A DNA stretch of 64,000 nucleotides, from NCBI RefSeq assembly GCF_014642835.1, contig NZ_BMJA01000001.1, forward strand, positions 1,721,267 to 1,785,266, read 5' to 3'. A model generated the notes under the pieces. It saw nothing but the letters and a program-made list of their open reading frames with translations. It did not search any database and had not been told where the DNA came from. Below, one piece after another: positions 1 through 8,562 of this stretch (the first letter of the stretch is position 1; each line of letters begins with the position of its first letter). Position numbers and translations under genes: made by a program. Source of the stretch: Dyella nitratireducens. Lineage in GTDB: Bacteria; Pseudomonadota; Gammaproteobacteria; Xanthomonadales; Rhodanobacteraceae.

Positions 1-950
1 AAATTCGGCACTCCCACCGATTTCTTGAGCGCATCCAGGGCCTGCCGCATCATGCCGCTGTTGGCGATGGCCGCCACCTTGCCTGCGTATTCGGGGTCGG
101 TGGCGTAGCCGCCTTCGACCAGCGCGCGGGCATAACCCAGCGTGTCATCGCCACGGCCAAGCGCACCAACATAGCGCGGGTCCTTGCCGATCAGGTCGGC
201 GTAATCGGCCAGCGATTCGGCGGTGGATTTATAGGAACGGAATTGCGCCTGTTTGCGCACGGCGATACCGCCTTCGTATTCCACCGTCGGCACGTTCACA
301 CGTGAACCGTCCCAGCCACCGCCGGCCTTGATGCCGAACAGGTTGAAGCTGCTGCTGCCGTCGGCATGCGTGGGCATGTGCTTGCCCCATTGTGTTTCCA
401 GTGCGGCCTGCGCCAGCACCGTGCGCAGCGACAGGCCCAGTTCTTTCGCCACGATGCTGGCCTGCGGCGCGAGTTCGCGCACAAAGGCTTCGGCATCCTG
501 CGGTAGCCAGGCCATCGCCTTGCGCGCCGTGGATTGCGTGGCGTCGGCAACGGCGAACAGGCGTTGTTTCCAGTCGTCGACGAGACCCGCGGCATGCGGA
601 TCCACCGCACCTGCATTATTCGCATCGCCCTGGCCATGACCACCAAGCTGGTGGACCAGCAAGTCGGCGATGCCCAGTCCTTTGCCGTGCTGGGAAAGAT
701 TCAATGCCAGCTGCTGGTCATACATGTCCTGCCAGGAGTCGGTGGCCTGGCTTTCGAACAAGGGGTCGCCGAAGTTGGCTTCGCGCATCGACTTCAGCAG
801 CATCTCGGTAAACATCGACTCGAACTGCTTGGCAACCGCCGGCAATGCGGCATTGCTGTCCTTATCGGCCTGGTGACGCAGCGCGCCGAACCCGGACAGA
901 TCTGTCCAGGTGCTCAGCGTTTGCGCTGCGACGTTGCCGATGTCAGCCAT
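1..950 (-). CDS. flgJ: FlgJ, rod-cap protein / peptidoglycan hydrolase (3' end cut by window edge)
   Basis: Read on the minus strand from ATG at 950, 316 codons are visible and the frame is still open at base 1. The first ~100 residues resemble the FlgJ rod-binding domain (KQFESMFTEMLLKSMR). From about residue 150 comes a glucosaminidase-type muramidase domain with AALETQWGKH, where Glu185 is the likely catalytic acid. Known role: scaffolding of the flagellar rod in the periplasm and local hydrolysis of peptidoglycan so the rod can pass. The start overlaps the flgI stop by one base (TAATG), which suggests translational coupling. It is the last gene of the flgB-J operon visible here; flgK/flgL would be expected just beyond the edge. 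Confidence 0.93.
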   Translation of the reverse strand, partial: MADIGNVAAQTLSTWTDLSGFGALRHQADKDSNAALPAVAKQFESMFTEMLLKSMREANFGDPLFESQATDSWQDMYDQQLALNLSQHGKGLGIADLLVHQLGGHGQGDANNAGAVDPHAAGLVDDWKQRLFAVADATQSTARKAMAWLPQDAEAFVRELAPQASIVAKELGLSLRTVLAQAALETQWGKHMPTHADGSSSFNLFGIKAGGGWDGSRVNVPTVEYEGGIAVRKQAQFRSYKSTAESLADYADLIGKDPRYVGALGRGDDTLGYARALVEGGYATDPEYAGKVAAIANSGMMRQALDALKKSVGVPN

Positions 951-2083
951 TAGATGACTACCAGGTCTGCATGCAAAGCGCCGGCTTGCTTGAGCGCTTC
1001 AAGAATGGAGATCAGATCCGTCGGCGTCGCGCCAACCTGATTCACCGCACGCACAATCGAATCCAGGCTCACGCCAGGACCGAACTTGAACATGTGTGCG
1101 CCTTGCTGGGTGATCGACACGGCACTGTTCGGTACCACCTGGGTGGTGCCGTTACTGAAGGGACCAGGCTGGCTGACCTGTGGCTGCTCGCTGATCGTCA
1201 CCTGGATCGAACCATGCGCCACCGCGGCAGCCGTCACGCGCACGTCCGCACCGATCACCACCGTGCCGGTACGCGAATTGACGATCACGCGCGCAGGCGC
1301 TTCGCCGGGATCGACATCCAACGCTTCGATCGCGCCCAGCCACGCTACTTTCTGGCTGGGATCAACAGGCCCGCGCACGGCAACGGAACCGCCGTCGAGT
1401 GCATGCGCCGTGCCGGAACCGTACAGATGGTTGATGGCATCGACGATGTGATTGGCGGTGGCGTAGTCGGCGGTATCGAGGTTCAGCACGATATCGCCGC
1501 CACGATTGAAGGAATTGGGCACGATGCGTTCGACCGAAGCACCATTGGGAATGCGGCCACTGGCGGAAACGTTGATCTGCACGCTGGAACCGCTGCGGCC
1601 CGATGCACTGACACCACCGACCACGACGCTGCCTTGGGCGACGGCATAGACGTTGCCATCGGCACCACGCAGCGGTGACATCAATAGCTCGCCGCCACGC
1701 AGGCTCTTGGCATTGCCGATGGAAGCGACCGTTATGTCGATCGTCTGCCCTGGCTTGGCGAACGGCGGCAATTCCGCCGTGATCGTCACCGCAGCAACGT
1801 CTTTCAGCTGCGGCTGAATGCCGGTGGAAGGAATCGACACGCCGAATTGCTTCAGCATGTTCTCCAGGCTTTGCGTGGTGAACGGTGCCTGCGTGGTCTG
1901 GTCGCCGGTGCCGTCCAGGCCTACCACCAGGCCGTAACCGACGAGCTGGTTGCTGCGTACACCGGCAACTTGCACGAGGTCGCGGATCTTGTCGGCGTGG
2001 GCGGTGGGAATGAAGCCCAGCGTCGAGACAAGCAGCGCGACAACGCCGACGAGCAGACTAGGTTTACGCCACGGTGCGCTCAT
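950..2083 (-). CDS. flgI: FlgI, flagellar P-ring protein
   Basis: 377 residues from ATG at 2083. A Sec signal peptide is clear: a basic start (PWRKPS), a hydrophobic core, and cleavage expected after Ala30 (TAHA/DK). The mature protein opens with [30 protein letters not shown] (shortened here to its recognisable core [11 protein letters not shown]), the hallmark of FlgI. Role: periplasmic P ring around the distal rod, assembled in the peptidoglycan layer. An upstream in-frame ATG at 2125 would place 14 extra residues before the signal peptide and lie inside flgH, so I reject it. The start shares one base with the flgH stop (TGATG) and the stop shares one base with the flgJ start. Confidence 0.96.
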   Translation of the reverse strand: MSAPWRKPSLLVGVVALLVSTLGFIPTAHADKIRDLVQVAGVRSNQLVGYGLVVGLDGTGDQTTQAPFTTQSLENMLKQFGVSIPSTGIQPQLKDVAAVTITAELPPFAKPGQTIDITVASIGNAKSLRGGELLMSPLRGADGNVYAVAQGSVVVGGVSASGRSGSSVQINVSASGRIPNGASVERIVPNSFNRGGDIVLNLDTADYATANHIVDAINHLYGSGTAHALDGGSVAVRGPVDPSQKVAWLGAIEALDVDPGEAPARVIVNSRTGTVVIGADVRVTAAAVAHGSIQVTISEQPQVSQPGPFSNGTTQVVPNSAVSITQQGAHMFKFGPGVSLDSIVRAVNQVGATPTDLISILEALKQAGALHADLVVI

Positions 2084-2778
2084 CAGAACGGCATCCATTT
2101 GGAGTTGAAGAACTTCGCCAGCCAACCCTGCGTGTTCGCCTCATTCAAGGTGCCGCGGCCGGTATAGGTGATGTTGGCGTCCGCCACACGCGTGGAATCG
2201 ACCGAGTTGTCCTGCGCGATGTCTTCGGGACGCACGATGCCGGAGATGCGGATCAGCTCCTGGCCCTGATTGATCGTCAGCCATTTCTCGCCCTTTACCA
2301 GCAGACCGCCGTTGGACAGGCGCTTGGCCACCGTCACCGTAATTTGGCCGGTAAGCTGGTTGCTTTGCGTGCTGCTGCCGGCGCCATCGAAACTGTTGGC
2401 AGAGTTGAGTGCGGAATTGGCCGACTGTCCCGCGATCTTCAGCGACTGGCCCAGGATCTGCGGTGCACCGACATTCACCTTGTCGGTCTTGCTGGTGGTC
2501 GTTTCGGATTTCTTGCTGGCCTGCATCGCTTCGACCAGATTGATGGTCAGGATGTCGCCCACGCGATGCGCGCGTGCATCGTTGAACAGCTCCATGTTCT
2601 GCATGTCGTGATAGATCGAGCCATCGGGTGGCGGCGGCGAGGTCTCCTCGACGGGCGCCGTGGCGGCCCATTTCGCATCATCCTGCTTCTGGTGTTCCTG
2701 GATGGCACCGCAGCCGGCAAGCGCTGCAGCGAGCAGCGAGACGGAAGCAATGCGTAACCACATGGACGCATAAGACAT
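2083..2778 (-). CDS. flgH: FlgH, flagellar L-ring lipoprotein
   Basis: 231 residues, the usual FlgH length. The N-terminus is a lipoprotein signal with lipobox LAGC, so Cys23 should be lipidated and the protein anchored in the outer membrane. The body has the FlgH signatures [13 protein letters not shown] and [28 protein letters not shown]-type sequence ([18 protein letters not shown]). Role: L ring, the outer-membrane bushing of the flagellar rod, assembled with FlgI. It sits between flgG (10-base gap) and flgI (one-base overlap) in the sigma-54 operon. Confidence 0.96.
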   Translation of the reverse strand: MSYASMWLRIASVSLLAAALAGCGAIQEHQKQDDAKWAATAPVEETSPPPPDGSIYHDMQNMELFNDARAHRVGDILTINLVEAMQASKKSETTTSKTDKVNVGAPQILGQSLKIAGQSANSALNSANSFDGAGSSTQSNQLTGQITVTVAKRLSNGGLLVKGEKWLTINQGQELIRISGIVRPEDIAQDNSVDSTRVADANITYTGRGTLNEANTQGWLAKFFNSKWMPF

Positions 2779-2788
2779 AAATCACCCA

Positions 2789-3574
2789 TCAAGTCTTGTT
2801 GATCACGAACTGCAACATGTCGTCCACGGCGCTGATCGACTTGGAGTTCATTTCATAGGTACGTTGCGCCTCGATCATGTTCACCATCTCCTCCACCACG
2901 TTGGTGTTGGACGATTCCAGCGAGCCTTGCGCGAGCGTGCCCATGCCGTTGACGCCGGGCTGCCCGGTCTGTGCCGTGCCGCTGGATTGGGTTTCCAGAT
3001 AAAGGTTCTGGCCCATCGGCTGCAGGCCGGCGGGATTGACGAAATTGGCGAGCTGGACCACACCGAGCGTCGTCGACGCGGTGGAGCCGTTGCTGGTGGC
3101 GCTGATCGTGCCGTCGGTACCAATGGTGACGCTGTTGACGTTTGACGGCAGCGTGATCGCCGGGACCAGCGGATAGCCATCGGCGGTAACCAGCTGGCCG
3201 GTGGAATCTTCATGCAGCGAACCATCGCGCGTGTAGGCGACGGTGCCATCCGGCAGGCTTACCTGGATGAAGCCGTTGCCTTGGATCGCCACGTCCAGCG
3301 AATTGCCGGTTTGCGTGACGGCGCCCTGTGTAAACAGTTTTTCGCTGCCGACCACTTTCACACCGGTGCCGAGCAGCAAGCCAGTGGGCGATTGCGTTTG
3401 TTCCGTGGTCTGGCTGCCGGGCTGGCCTTCGTTCTGGTACATCAGATCCTGGAACGAAGCGCGCGACGTCTTGAAACCAGTGGTGCTCGCGTTCGCCAGA
3501 TTGTTGGAGATCACGTCCATCTGCGTCTGCTGCGCATCCAGGCCGGTCTTGGCGATCCAGAGGGAAGAGAACAT
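2789..3574 (-). CDS. flgG: FlgG, distal rod protein
   Basis: 261 residues, matching FlgG of other proteobacteria. It has the N-terminal rod/hook motif (DVISNNLANASTTGFK) and the matching C-terminal helix (EEMVNMIEAQRTYEMNSKSI), which form the coiled-coil D0 domain of axial proteins, plus TRDGSLHEDSTGQLVTADGYPL in the middle (recognisable as the flagellar basal body FlgE/F/G family). Exported by the flagellar type III system, not by Sec. Role: distal rod between FlgF and the hook. Upstream of the start lies a REP doublet that separates it from flgF inside the operon. Confidence 0.95.
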   Translation of the reverse strand: MFSSLWIAKTGLDAQQTQMDVISNNLANASTTGFKTSRASFQDLMYQNEGQPGSQTTEQTQSPTGLLLGTGVKVVGSEKLFTQGAVTQTGNSLDVAIQGNGFIQVSLPDGTVAYTRDGSLHEDSTGQLVTADGYPLVPAITLPSNVNSVTIGTDGTISATSNGSTASTTLGVVQLANFVNPAGLQPMGQNLYLETQSSGTAQTGQPGVNGMGTLAQGSLESSNTNVVEEMVNMIEAQRTYEMNSKSISAVDDMLQFVINKT

Positions 3575-3602
3575 GGCTTACTCCGTGGTATGCGTTCGCC
3601 GT

Positions 3603-3675
3603 GTAGGTTGGGGTGCAAACCCCAACATCGCGATGTTTGGGAGGCAGGGAAGTTGGGGTTTACACCCCAACCTAC
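3603..3675. repeat. REP doublet (GTAG type), copy 1, between flgG and flgF
   Basis: The left arm is GTAG followed by GTTGGGG, a TGCAAA loop and CCCCAAC; the right arm is its inverted copy ending CCTAC. Each arm folds into its own small hairpin. It sits in the 142-base gap inside the flagellar operon. No stop codon is contributed here. There is no T-tract, so it is not a classic terminator, but in the mRNA it could modulate expression between flgF and flgG. Confidence 0.9.
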
Positions 3676-3716
3676 GTGCCGAGTGTTCGTTATGCGGCAA
3701 GTGTCCAGTCATGGCA

Positions 3717-4457
3717 TCAGCTCGACTGCAGCAACTTGGTGCTGTCATCCGCGTCGTCTTCCGCGGTCTTGATCGAACGCACCTGCATTTCGTACTGGCG
3801 CGACAGCGAGATCATCTTCACCAACTCGGAAGACGGATTGACGTTGCTCGCTTCGAGCGCGCCCGAGGTCACCGTCACCGTGCTGTCGGTATCGGCGGTG
3901 CTGCCGTCGTTCATGTGCATCAAGCCATCGGCACCCTCGGACATCTGCGTAGGGTCCGGATTGACCAGCTTGATCTGTCCCACCGCAGCGACGGTGTCAG
4001 GCCCCTGCCCCATCGGTACGGTGGAAATCGTGCCGTCGGCGCCGATGCTGATTTTTGCAGCGTCGGGAATGGTGATCGGACCGCCCGACCCCATCACCGG
4101 ATTGCCGCGTGAATCGGTGAGGCTGCCGTCCGGGCCGAGCTGCAGATCGCCTGCACGCGTATAGGCCTCGGTGCCATCCGGCGCCTGCACCGCAATCCAG
4201 CCCGGGCCGTTCACGGCGACATCGAGCGAACGGCCAGTGCGCTGGATCGTGCCTTGCGTATCGTCCTGTCCCACGCCTTGCGCCACCGCATTGATGCGCG
4301 TGTTGGCGCCAGGACCGAGCACCGGCACGCTTTGAAACGCGCTGAGCTCGCTCTTGAAGCCGACGGTGGATGCGTTGGCCAGGTTGTGGCTTACCGCATC
4401 CTGCGCACGCATCGTCTGCGTGGCACCGGTCATGGCGATGTAGACGGAACGGTCCAT
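3717..4457 (-). CDS. flgF: FlgF, proximal rod protein
   Basis: 246 residues. Begins MDRSVYIAMTGATQTM, typical of FlgF, followed by the axial-protein motif NLANASTVGFK and ending with the conserved helix SSELVKMISLSRQYEMQVRSI. Role: one of the proximal rod subunits (FlgB, FlgC, FlgF), exported through the flagellar type III apparatus into the periplasm. The start lies 6 bases after the flgE stop; the 142-base gap to flgG is unusual for this operon and is filled by REP copy 1. Confidence 0.95.
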   Translation of the reverse strand: MDRSVYIAMTGATQTMRAQDAVSHNLANASTVGFKSELSAFQSVPVLGPGANTRINAVAQGVGQDDTQGTIQRTGRSLDVAVNGPGWIAVQAPDGTEAYTRAGDLQLGPDGSLTDSRGNPVMGSGGPITIPDAAKISIGADGTISTVPMGQGPDTVAAVGQIKLVNPDPTQMSEGADGLMHMNDGSTADTDSTVTVTSGALEASNVNPSSELVKMISLSRQYEMQVRSIKTAEDDADDSTKLLQSS

Positions 4458-4463
4458 GCGCTA

Positions 4464-5693
4464 TTACCCGCCGCGTGAAACAGCCTGGAACAGCGTTTGC
4501 GACAGCGAGTTCACCGTGCCCAGCATCTGTGAGTTCGCTTCGTAGTCCTGCTGCGCCTGGATCATGTTGACCAGCTGCGCGGTGGTGTCGGACGTGTTGG
4601 AGGTTTCCAGCTGGCCCTGCTCGATGTTGCCGAACTGGCCGACGCTTGCCGTACCCAGCACCGCGGTGCCGGACGACTGCGTCGCCAGCCAGCGGTTGTT
4701 GCCCACTTGCTGCAAGCCCTGCAGGTTGGCGAAGTTGGCCACGGCGATCTGGCCGAGCTGGCTCGTCTGGTTGTTGGAGTAGACCGCCGTCACGGTGCCG
4801 TCGGTGCCGATTTCCACGTTTTCCAGTACGCCGGCCTCGTAGCCGTTCTGGTTGATCGTGCCCGGTGCGTACGCCGTGCCGAACTGCGTCGTGTTGGACA
4901 CGTTCAACGTCATGGTGGCGGGGAACGAGGCGCCGTTGGTCGGCTGCGTCGGCGTAAAGCTCAGCGTGCCATTGGCCGGCGTGACCAGCGCGCCGGCGCT
5001 GTTGAACGTCATCGACGCCGTGCCGGCGCTGTTGCCGTCGATATAAAGATTCGCGTTCCAGGTGTTGTTGGCGGTCTTGACGTAATAGATCGTCGCCGAG
5101 TGCGAACCGCCCTGCGAGTCATACACGGTCAAGGTGGATGCATTGTTGTAGCTGTTCACGTCGGTCGGACTGAACGGCGTGTCCACGGGCAACGACGCAC
5201 CGGCAGGCAGATTCGAGCTGGCGGTGATCGTGCTTGTCGCCGTCGCCGCGCTTTGCGCGGTATTGAGCTGCAGGTTGGTGAGTGTGCTGGTGTTGAAGCC
5301 ACCGGCCGCATTCGGCGGATAGACCTGCAGTTTCGAGCCGTCCGCGGTGACGACGTCGCCATTGGCGTCTTCATGGAAAGCGCCGTCGCGCGTGTATTGA
5401 TTGCCGGTGCCGTTGTTGACGATGAAGAAACCATTGCCGCTGAGCGCCATGTCCAGGCTGCCGTTGGTGGTTTCCAGGTCGCCCTGGGAGAACCCCTGCG
5501 CCACGCCGGTGAGTTCCGCGCCGCTGCCTACGGCCACCGAGCTCAGATTGAGGCCGGTTACCGCATACACCTCGGCGAATTGCGCGGTAGAACCCTTGAA
5601 GCCCACCGTACCTGCGTTGGCGATGTTGTTGGAAATGACGTTCAACTGGTCCTGGGCCGCGTTGATGCCACTGAGCGCCTGATTGAGAGCCAT
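4464..5693 (-). CDS. flgE: FlgE, flagellar hook protein
   Basis: 409 residues, normal for a proteobacterial hook protein. The N-terminal D0 helix carries DQLNVISNNIANAGTVGFKG and the C-terminus has TAQLVNMIQAQQDYEANSQM; the central part is Ser/Thr/Asn-rich and beta-strand-like, as expected for the surface D1/D2 domains. Role: polymerises into the universal joint outside the cell, after FlgD caps the growing hook. Lies between flgD (48-base gap) and flgF. Confidence 0.96.
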   Translation of the reverse strand: MALNQALSGINAAQDQLNVISNNIANAGTVGFKGSTAQFAEVYAVTGLNLSSVAVGSGAELTGVAQGFSQGDLETTNGSLDMALSGNGFFIVNNGTGNQYTRDGAFHEDANGDVVTADGSKLQVYPPNAAGGFNTSTLTNLQLNTAQSAATATSTITASSNLPAGASLPVDTPFSPTDVNSYNNASTLTVYDSQGGSHSATIYYVKTANNTWNANLYIDGNSAGTASMTFNSAGALVTPANGTLSFTPTQPTNGASFPATMTLNVSNTTQFGTAYAPGTINQNGYEAGVLENVEIGTDGTVTAVYSNNQTSQLGQIAVANFANLQGLQQVGNNRWLATQSSGTAVLGTASVGQFGNIEQGQLETSNTSDTTAQLVNMIQAQQDYEANSQMLGTVNSLSQTLFQAVSRGG

Positions 5694-5741
5694 GCTTTTT
5701 CTACCCCCTGGATGATGACGATGCGCGCGATCGGTGCGTCG

Positions 5742-6425
5742 TCAGTTGATCTGTGCGACCTGGCTCAGCGGCACGCCGCCGATACCCGCCACTTGCAAAT
5801 AGGTGCCTGTGCTGCTGCCGCCGTAGCCGACACCGGTCACCGAACCGGCGACGTAGGTCGTCAGTGCGGCGCTGTTGCCGCCGTTGTTGGCCGACACGGT
5901 GTAGGTGCCGTTGGCGACGGTGTTGCCGCTGCTGTCCTTGCCATCCCAGGTGAACGGGGCGAGGCCGGCTTGCTGCGTGCCGAGGTCGATGCTGTTGACG
6001 GTGTTGCCGTTGGCATCCTTGATGGTGACGACTACATCGCCCGCGGCACTGACGTTCACGCCGCCGTTGACCGAGCTGCCGCTGTACGTAAGCGCGTTCG
6101 ACGGCACCAACACCTGTCGTCCAACCAGGCTGGCGGAACTGAGCACCTGCGCACTCTGCGCATTCGCGCTGATGCTGCTGCTCATACCGGTCAGGCTGGT
6201 CTCGATGTTCTGCAAGGCACCCAGCTGGCCGAACTGCGCCATCTCGGAGGCCATCTGCGAGCTGTCCATCGGCTGTGTGGGATCTTGTGCCGTCAACTGC
6301 GTGGTCAACAGCTGCAGGAAATCGGACTGCGTCATGGTCGAGCCGGTCGGCGTGCTGGTGACCGTGCTGCCGGTGAGGCTCAAGCCCGAAGTGGAGTAAC
6401 TGCTGGTGCTTCCAACGGCGCTCAT
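5742..6425 (-). CDS. flgD: FlgD, hook-capping scaffold
   Basis: 227 residues. The first ~95 residues have the FlgD signature: QSDFLQLLTTQLTAQDPTQPMDSSQM followed by AQFGQLGALQNIETSL (recognised by its core FLQLLTTQLTAQDP). The C-terminal half (from about residue 105) reads as the FlgD Ig-like/Tudor region with NGVNVSAAGDVVVTIKD-type strands and FTWDGKDSSGN. Role: cap at the tip of the nascent hook that permits FlgE assembly. The stretch is rich in Ser/Thr/Gly, as in other secreted flagellar scaffolds. Starts two bases after flgC ends. Confidence 0.95.
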   Translation of the reverse strand: MSAVGSTSSYSTSGLSLTGSTVTSTPTGSTMTQSDFLQLLTTQLTAQDPTQPMDSSQMASEMAQFGQLGALQNIETSLTGMSSSISANAQSAQVLSSASLVGRQVLVPSNALTYSGSSVNGGVNVSAAGDVVVTIKDANGNTVNSIDLGTQQAGLAPFTWDGKDSSGNTVANGTYTVSANNGGNSAALTTYVAGSVTGVGYGGSSTGTYLQVAGIGGVPLSQVAQIN

Positions 6426-6427
6426 GC

Positions 6428-6856
6428 TCAGCTACCTAAATTGATGGTTTTGATCATCAGTTGCTTGGTGGTGTTCATTACTTCCACGTTGTTCTGATAC
6501 GAACGCGACGCGGAAATCATGTTCACCAGCTCGTCGATCGGATTGACGTTGCTGCCGTAGACGAAACCATTCGCATCCGCCATCGGGTTGCCTGGCTCGT
6601 AATGCGATTCCACCGGCTGCTGGCTTTCGGTAACGCCCGCCATGCGCACGCCGACATTGGCGTTTGCGTCTTGCGCGGTTGCGCCGCTTTGTTGCTGCAG
6701 CACCGGCGCGAACATCAGTTCCTTCGCCTTATAAGCGGTGTTGGGACTGTTGCTGACGCTGTCGGCGTTGGCGAGATTGCTGGCGACGGTATTGAGCCGC
6801 AGCGACTCGGCGGACATGCCGGAACCGGCGGTGTCGAAAATCTTCATCAGGGACAT
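6428..6856 (-). CDS. flgC: FlgC, proximal rod protein
   Basis: 142 residues, standard for FlgC. Motifs: IFDTAGSGMSAESLRLNTVASNLANADS at the start, and VNPIDELVNMISASRSYQNNVEVM at the end, the paired axial-protein helices. Role: proximal rod together with FlgB, FlgF and the FliE adaptor. ATG at 6856 shares one base with the flgB stop (TAATG), so translation of flgB and flgC is probably coupled. Confidence 0.95.
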   Translation of the reverse strand: MSLMKIFDTAGSGMSAESLRLNTVASNLANADSVSNSPNTAYKAKELMFAPVLQQQSGATAQDANANVGVRMAGVTESQQPVESHYEPGNPMADANGFVYGSNVNPIDELVNMISASRSYQNNVEVMNTTKQLMIKTINLGS

Positions 6857-7263
6857 TAGCTTTGTCCTCCACCATTGATGGCCAGGCGCAGCTGCTGAAT
6901 CGTGCTGTTGATGAAGCTGAGGCTTGCCTGGTAATGCACCATGTTGCTGGCGAACGCGGACTGCTCTACCTGTGCATCGACGGTGTTGCCGTCCATGCTC
7001 GGCTGCAGCGGCACGCGGTATTTCAAGGCGTCGGTGGATTCGCTGGTAGTCGCCATCTGGCCCGGCGAAGGTGTGTTCAATGCCAGCGTTCCCGATGGCT
7101 CACCGCTCGCCTGTTGCAACACCTGGCGGAAATCGACATCGCGCGCCTGGTAATTGGGTGTGTCGGCGTTGGCGATGTTCGACGCAATCACTTCGGAACG
7201 GTGCTGCCAGACATCCAGTGCCTGGCCACTCAAACCGAACACATTGTCGAGAAGATTGCTCAT
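6856..7263 (-). CDS. flgB: FlgB, proximal rod protein
   Basis: 135 residues from ATG at 7263. Motifs: FGLSGQALDVWQHRSEVIASNIANADTPNYQARD (core ASNIANADTPNY), characteristic of FlgB. An upstream in-frame start at 7374 is rejected because it adds 37 unconserved residues and would begin upstream of the sigma-54 promoter, so it could not be on that transcript. First gene of flgBCDEFGHIJ. Role: the most proximal rod subunit, exported by the flagellar type III system. Confidence 0.94.
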   Translation of the reverse strand: MSNLLDNVFGLSGQALDVWQHRSEVIASNIANADTPNYQARDVDFRQVLQQASGEPSGTLALNTPSPGQMATTSESTDALKYRVPLQPSMDGNTVDAQVEQSAFASNMVHYQASLSFINSTIQQLRLAINGGGQS

Positions 7264-7303
7264 GACGAAGTCCCCGCGGCGATAACGCCTGCGGAGAGGT
7301 TTG

Positions 7304-7319
7304 AGCAAGTTGCATGCCA
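7304..7319 (-). promoter_or_regulatory. sigma-54 (RpoN) promoter of the flgB operon
   Basis: On the minus strand the sequence reads TGGCATG-CAAC-TTGCT, matching the RpoN consensus TGGCACG-N4-TTGCW with the obligatory GG and GC dinucleotides at the correct spacing. The predicted start of transcription falls about 30 bases before the flgB ATG. Class II flagellar rod/hook genes in Xanthomonadales and Pseudomonas are RpoN/FleQ-dependent, so the position fits. I did not identify a FleQ site with confidence. Confidence 0.88.
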
Positions 7320-7454
7320 CGGCTTGACAACGCCGCGCAAACCGCATGGCCAAGCCATTTGTGGCGATGTGCATCGACCGCGCATGCAGCGCGGCGACGT
7401 TATACCGGCGCGGCGGGACAGAATCCCGACGGCATCGCTATGGCAAATCCAACG

Positions 7455-8381
7455 TCAATTTGTTGACGGGTCCATCAGCTCCAAAACGGTTTTCGCCAGC
7501 AAATCGGGCTGGAACTTGGCAATAAAGCGGTCGGCGCCGACATCGCGCACCAACGCTTCATTGAAGACGCCACTTAAAGAGCTATGCAACACCACTTTGA
7601 GCTGACGCAGCGCGGGCGTTTCGCGGATCGCGCGCGTCAAGGCATAACCATCCAGCCGGGGCATTTCGATATCCGAAATCACCAGCGTGATGCGTTCGTC
7701 ATGGCCTTCCATCATGTGGGTGAGCAGTTCCAGCGCTTCCTGGCCGTCTTGTGCAATCACGCAATCGAGGTTCATCTGCTTGAACAGATGGATCAGCCGG
7801 CCGCGCGCCACCACGGAATCGTCCACCACCATGATGCGGCGCGTGGGCAGATGCCGGTGTTCGGCTTGCTGCTGCAGATGCGGCGAGACGTCCGTCACCA
7901 CTTCTTCAATGCTGGCCAGCACGTGCTCCACGTCGATCACCGCCATCAGCTGGCCGTCGATGCGGGTCACTGCGTTGACACGGTTGCCGAAACCCAGCGT
8001 GACGGATGGCGCCTCCAGCGACTCACCGGTGCAATGCACGATGCGTTGGAAATCCGCCACCAGGAAACCCTGCATGGAGCGGCTGAACTCGGTTACCACC
8101 ACATGTGCGGACGCCACGTCGGTCAGCGGCGGATAGCCCATGGCTAGGCCCAAGTCGATCACCGGAATGGTTTTGCCGCGGTAATCGAAACTCCCCGCCA
8201 GCCATTCGTGCATGCCCGGCAGCTTTTCCATCACCGGCTTGCGCAGTACTTCGCGCACCTTGAACACGTTGATGCCGAACAACTGCTTGTCGCCCAGGCG
8301 AAACAGCAGCATCGCCACGCGATTGTGGCCGGCGAGGCGGGTGTGGCTTTCAACGCTATCGAGCAGCGCTGTTGTGCTCAT
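7455..8381 (-). CDS. cheV: CheV, CheW-receiver chemotaxis coupling protein
   Basis: 308 residues, the usual CheV size. Residues ~20-165 form a CheW-like domain (LFGINVFKVREVLR, FDYRGKTIPVIDL). Residues ~180-305 are a response-regulator receiver with the acidic pocket VVDDS, the phosphoacceptor Asp in VISDIEMPRLDG, and the Ser in LHSSLSG; the usual conserved Lys is in FIAKFQ. Role: cytoplasmic coupling of chemoreceptors to CheA with phosphorylation-dependent adaptation. Divergent from the chemoreceptor gene at 8563 and headed by its own sigma-28 promoter. Confidence 0.95.
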   Translation of the reverse strand: MSTTALLDSVESHTRLAGHNRVAMLLFRLGDKQLFGINVFKVREVLRKPVMEKLPGMHEWLAGSFDYRGKTIPVIDLGLAMGYPPLTDVASAHVVVTEFSRSMQGFLVADFQRIVHCTGESLEAPSVTLGFGNRVNAVTRIDGQLMAVIDVEHVLASIEEVVTDVSPHLQQQAEHRHLPTRRIMVVDDSVVARGRLIHLFKQMNLDCVIAQDGQEALELLTHMMEGHDERITLVISDIEMPRLDGYALTRAIRETPALRQLKVVLHSSLSGVFNEALVRDVGADRFIAKFQPDLLAKTVLELMDPSTN

Positions 8382-8410
8382 GGGATTGGCTGGTTAATGG
8401 CGATGATCGC

Positions 8411-8437
8411 GTATCGGCCAGCGTGGGTCGTTCTTGA
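8411..8437 (-). promoter_or_regulatory. sigma-28 (FliA) promoter of cheV
   Basis: On the minus strand TCAAGAAC, then 11 bases, then GCCGATAC. The sigma-28 consensus is TAAAGTTT-N11-GCCGATAA; the -10 matches 7 of 8 and the spacing is exact. It ends about 30 bases upstream of the cheV ATG at 8381, consistent with late (class IV) flagellar/chemotaxis transcription. Confidence 0.85.
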
Positions 8438-8443
8438 GACCGC

Positions 8444-8471
8444 GTAGGTTGAGGTACAAACCTCAACCTAC
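8444..8471. repeat. Single REP hairpin (half element) between cheV and the chemoreceptor gene
   Basis: GTAG, then GTTGAGG, loop TACAAA, CCTCAAC and CTAC: one hairpin of the REP family bounded by GTAG and CTAC, with a compensated A/T substitution pair inside the stem. It lacks the second arm found in the full doublets. It lies between the two divergent sigma-28 promoters. Confidence 0.8.
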
Positions 8472-8504
8472 GCAGCCGCGCAACGTGGCATACCGTTTGC
8501 TTCC

Positions 8505-8531
8505 TCAACTTTCGACGTTTCCCGCCGATGT
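8505..8531 (+). promoter_or_regulatory. sigma-28 (FliA) promoter of the chemoreceptor gene
   Basis: TCAACTTT, then 11 bases, then GCCGATGT; the same architecture as the cheV and flgM promoters in this window. The ATG of the downstream chemoreceptor is at 8563, about 30 bases after the -10, leaving a short leader. Two divergent sigma-28 promoters within 120 bases imply that cheV and this receptor are co-expressed after hook completion. Confidence 0.85.
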
Positions 8532-8562
8532 CTGGAAACCCATCAACGGAACTCTTTTGTCT

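Noticed and set aside
4707-6497. 596-codon plus-strand ORF opposite flgE-flgD
   Set aside because: A GC-rich antisense frame; flgE and flgD on the other strand are certain and the translated sequence is low-complexity Arg/Val/Ala.
8434-8562. Longer start of the soluble chemoreceptor
   Set aside because: It would translate the single REP hairpin and the sigma-28 promoter; ATG at 8563 fits the family and the promoter.
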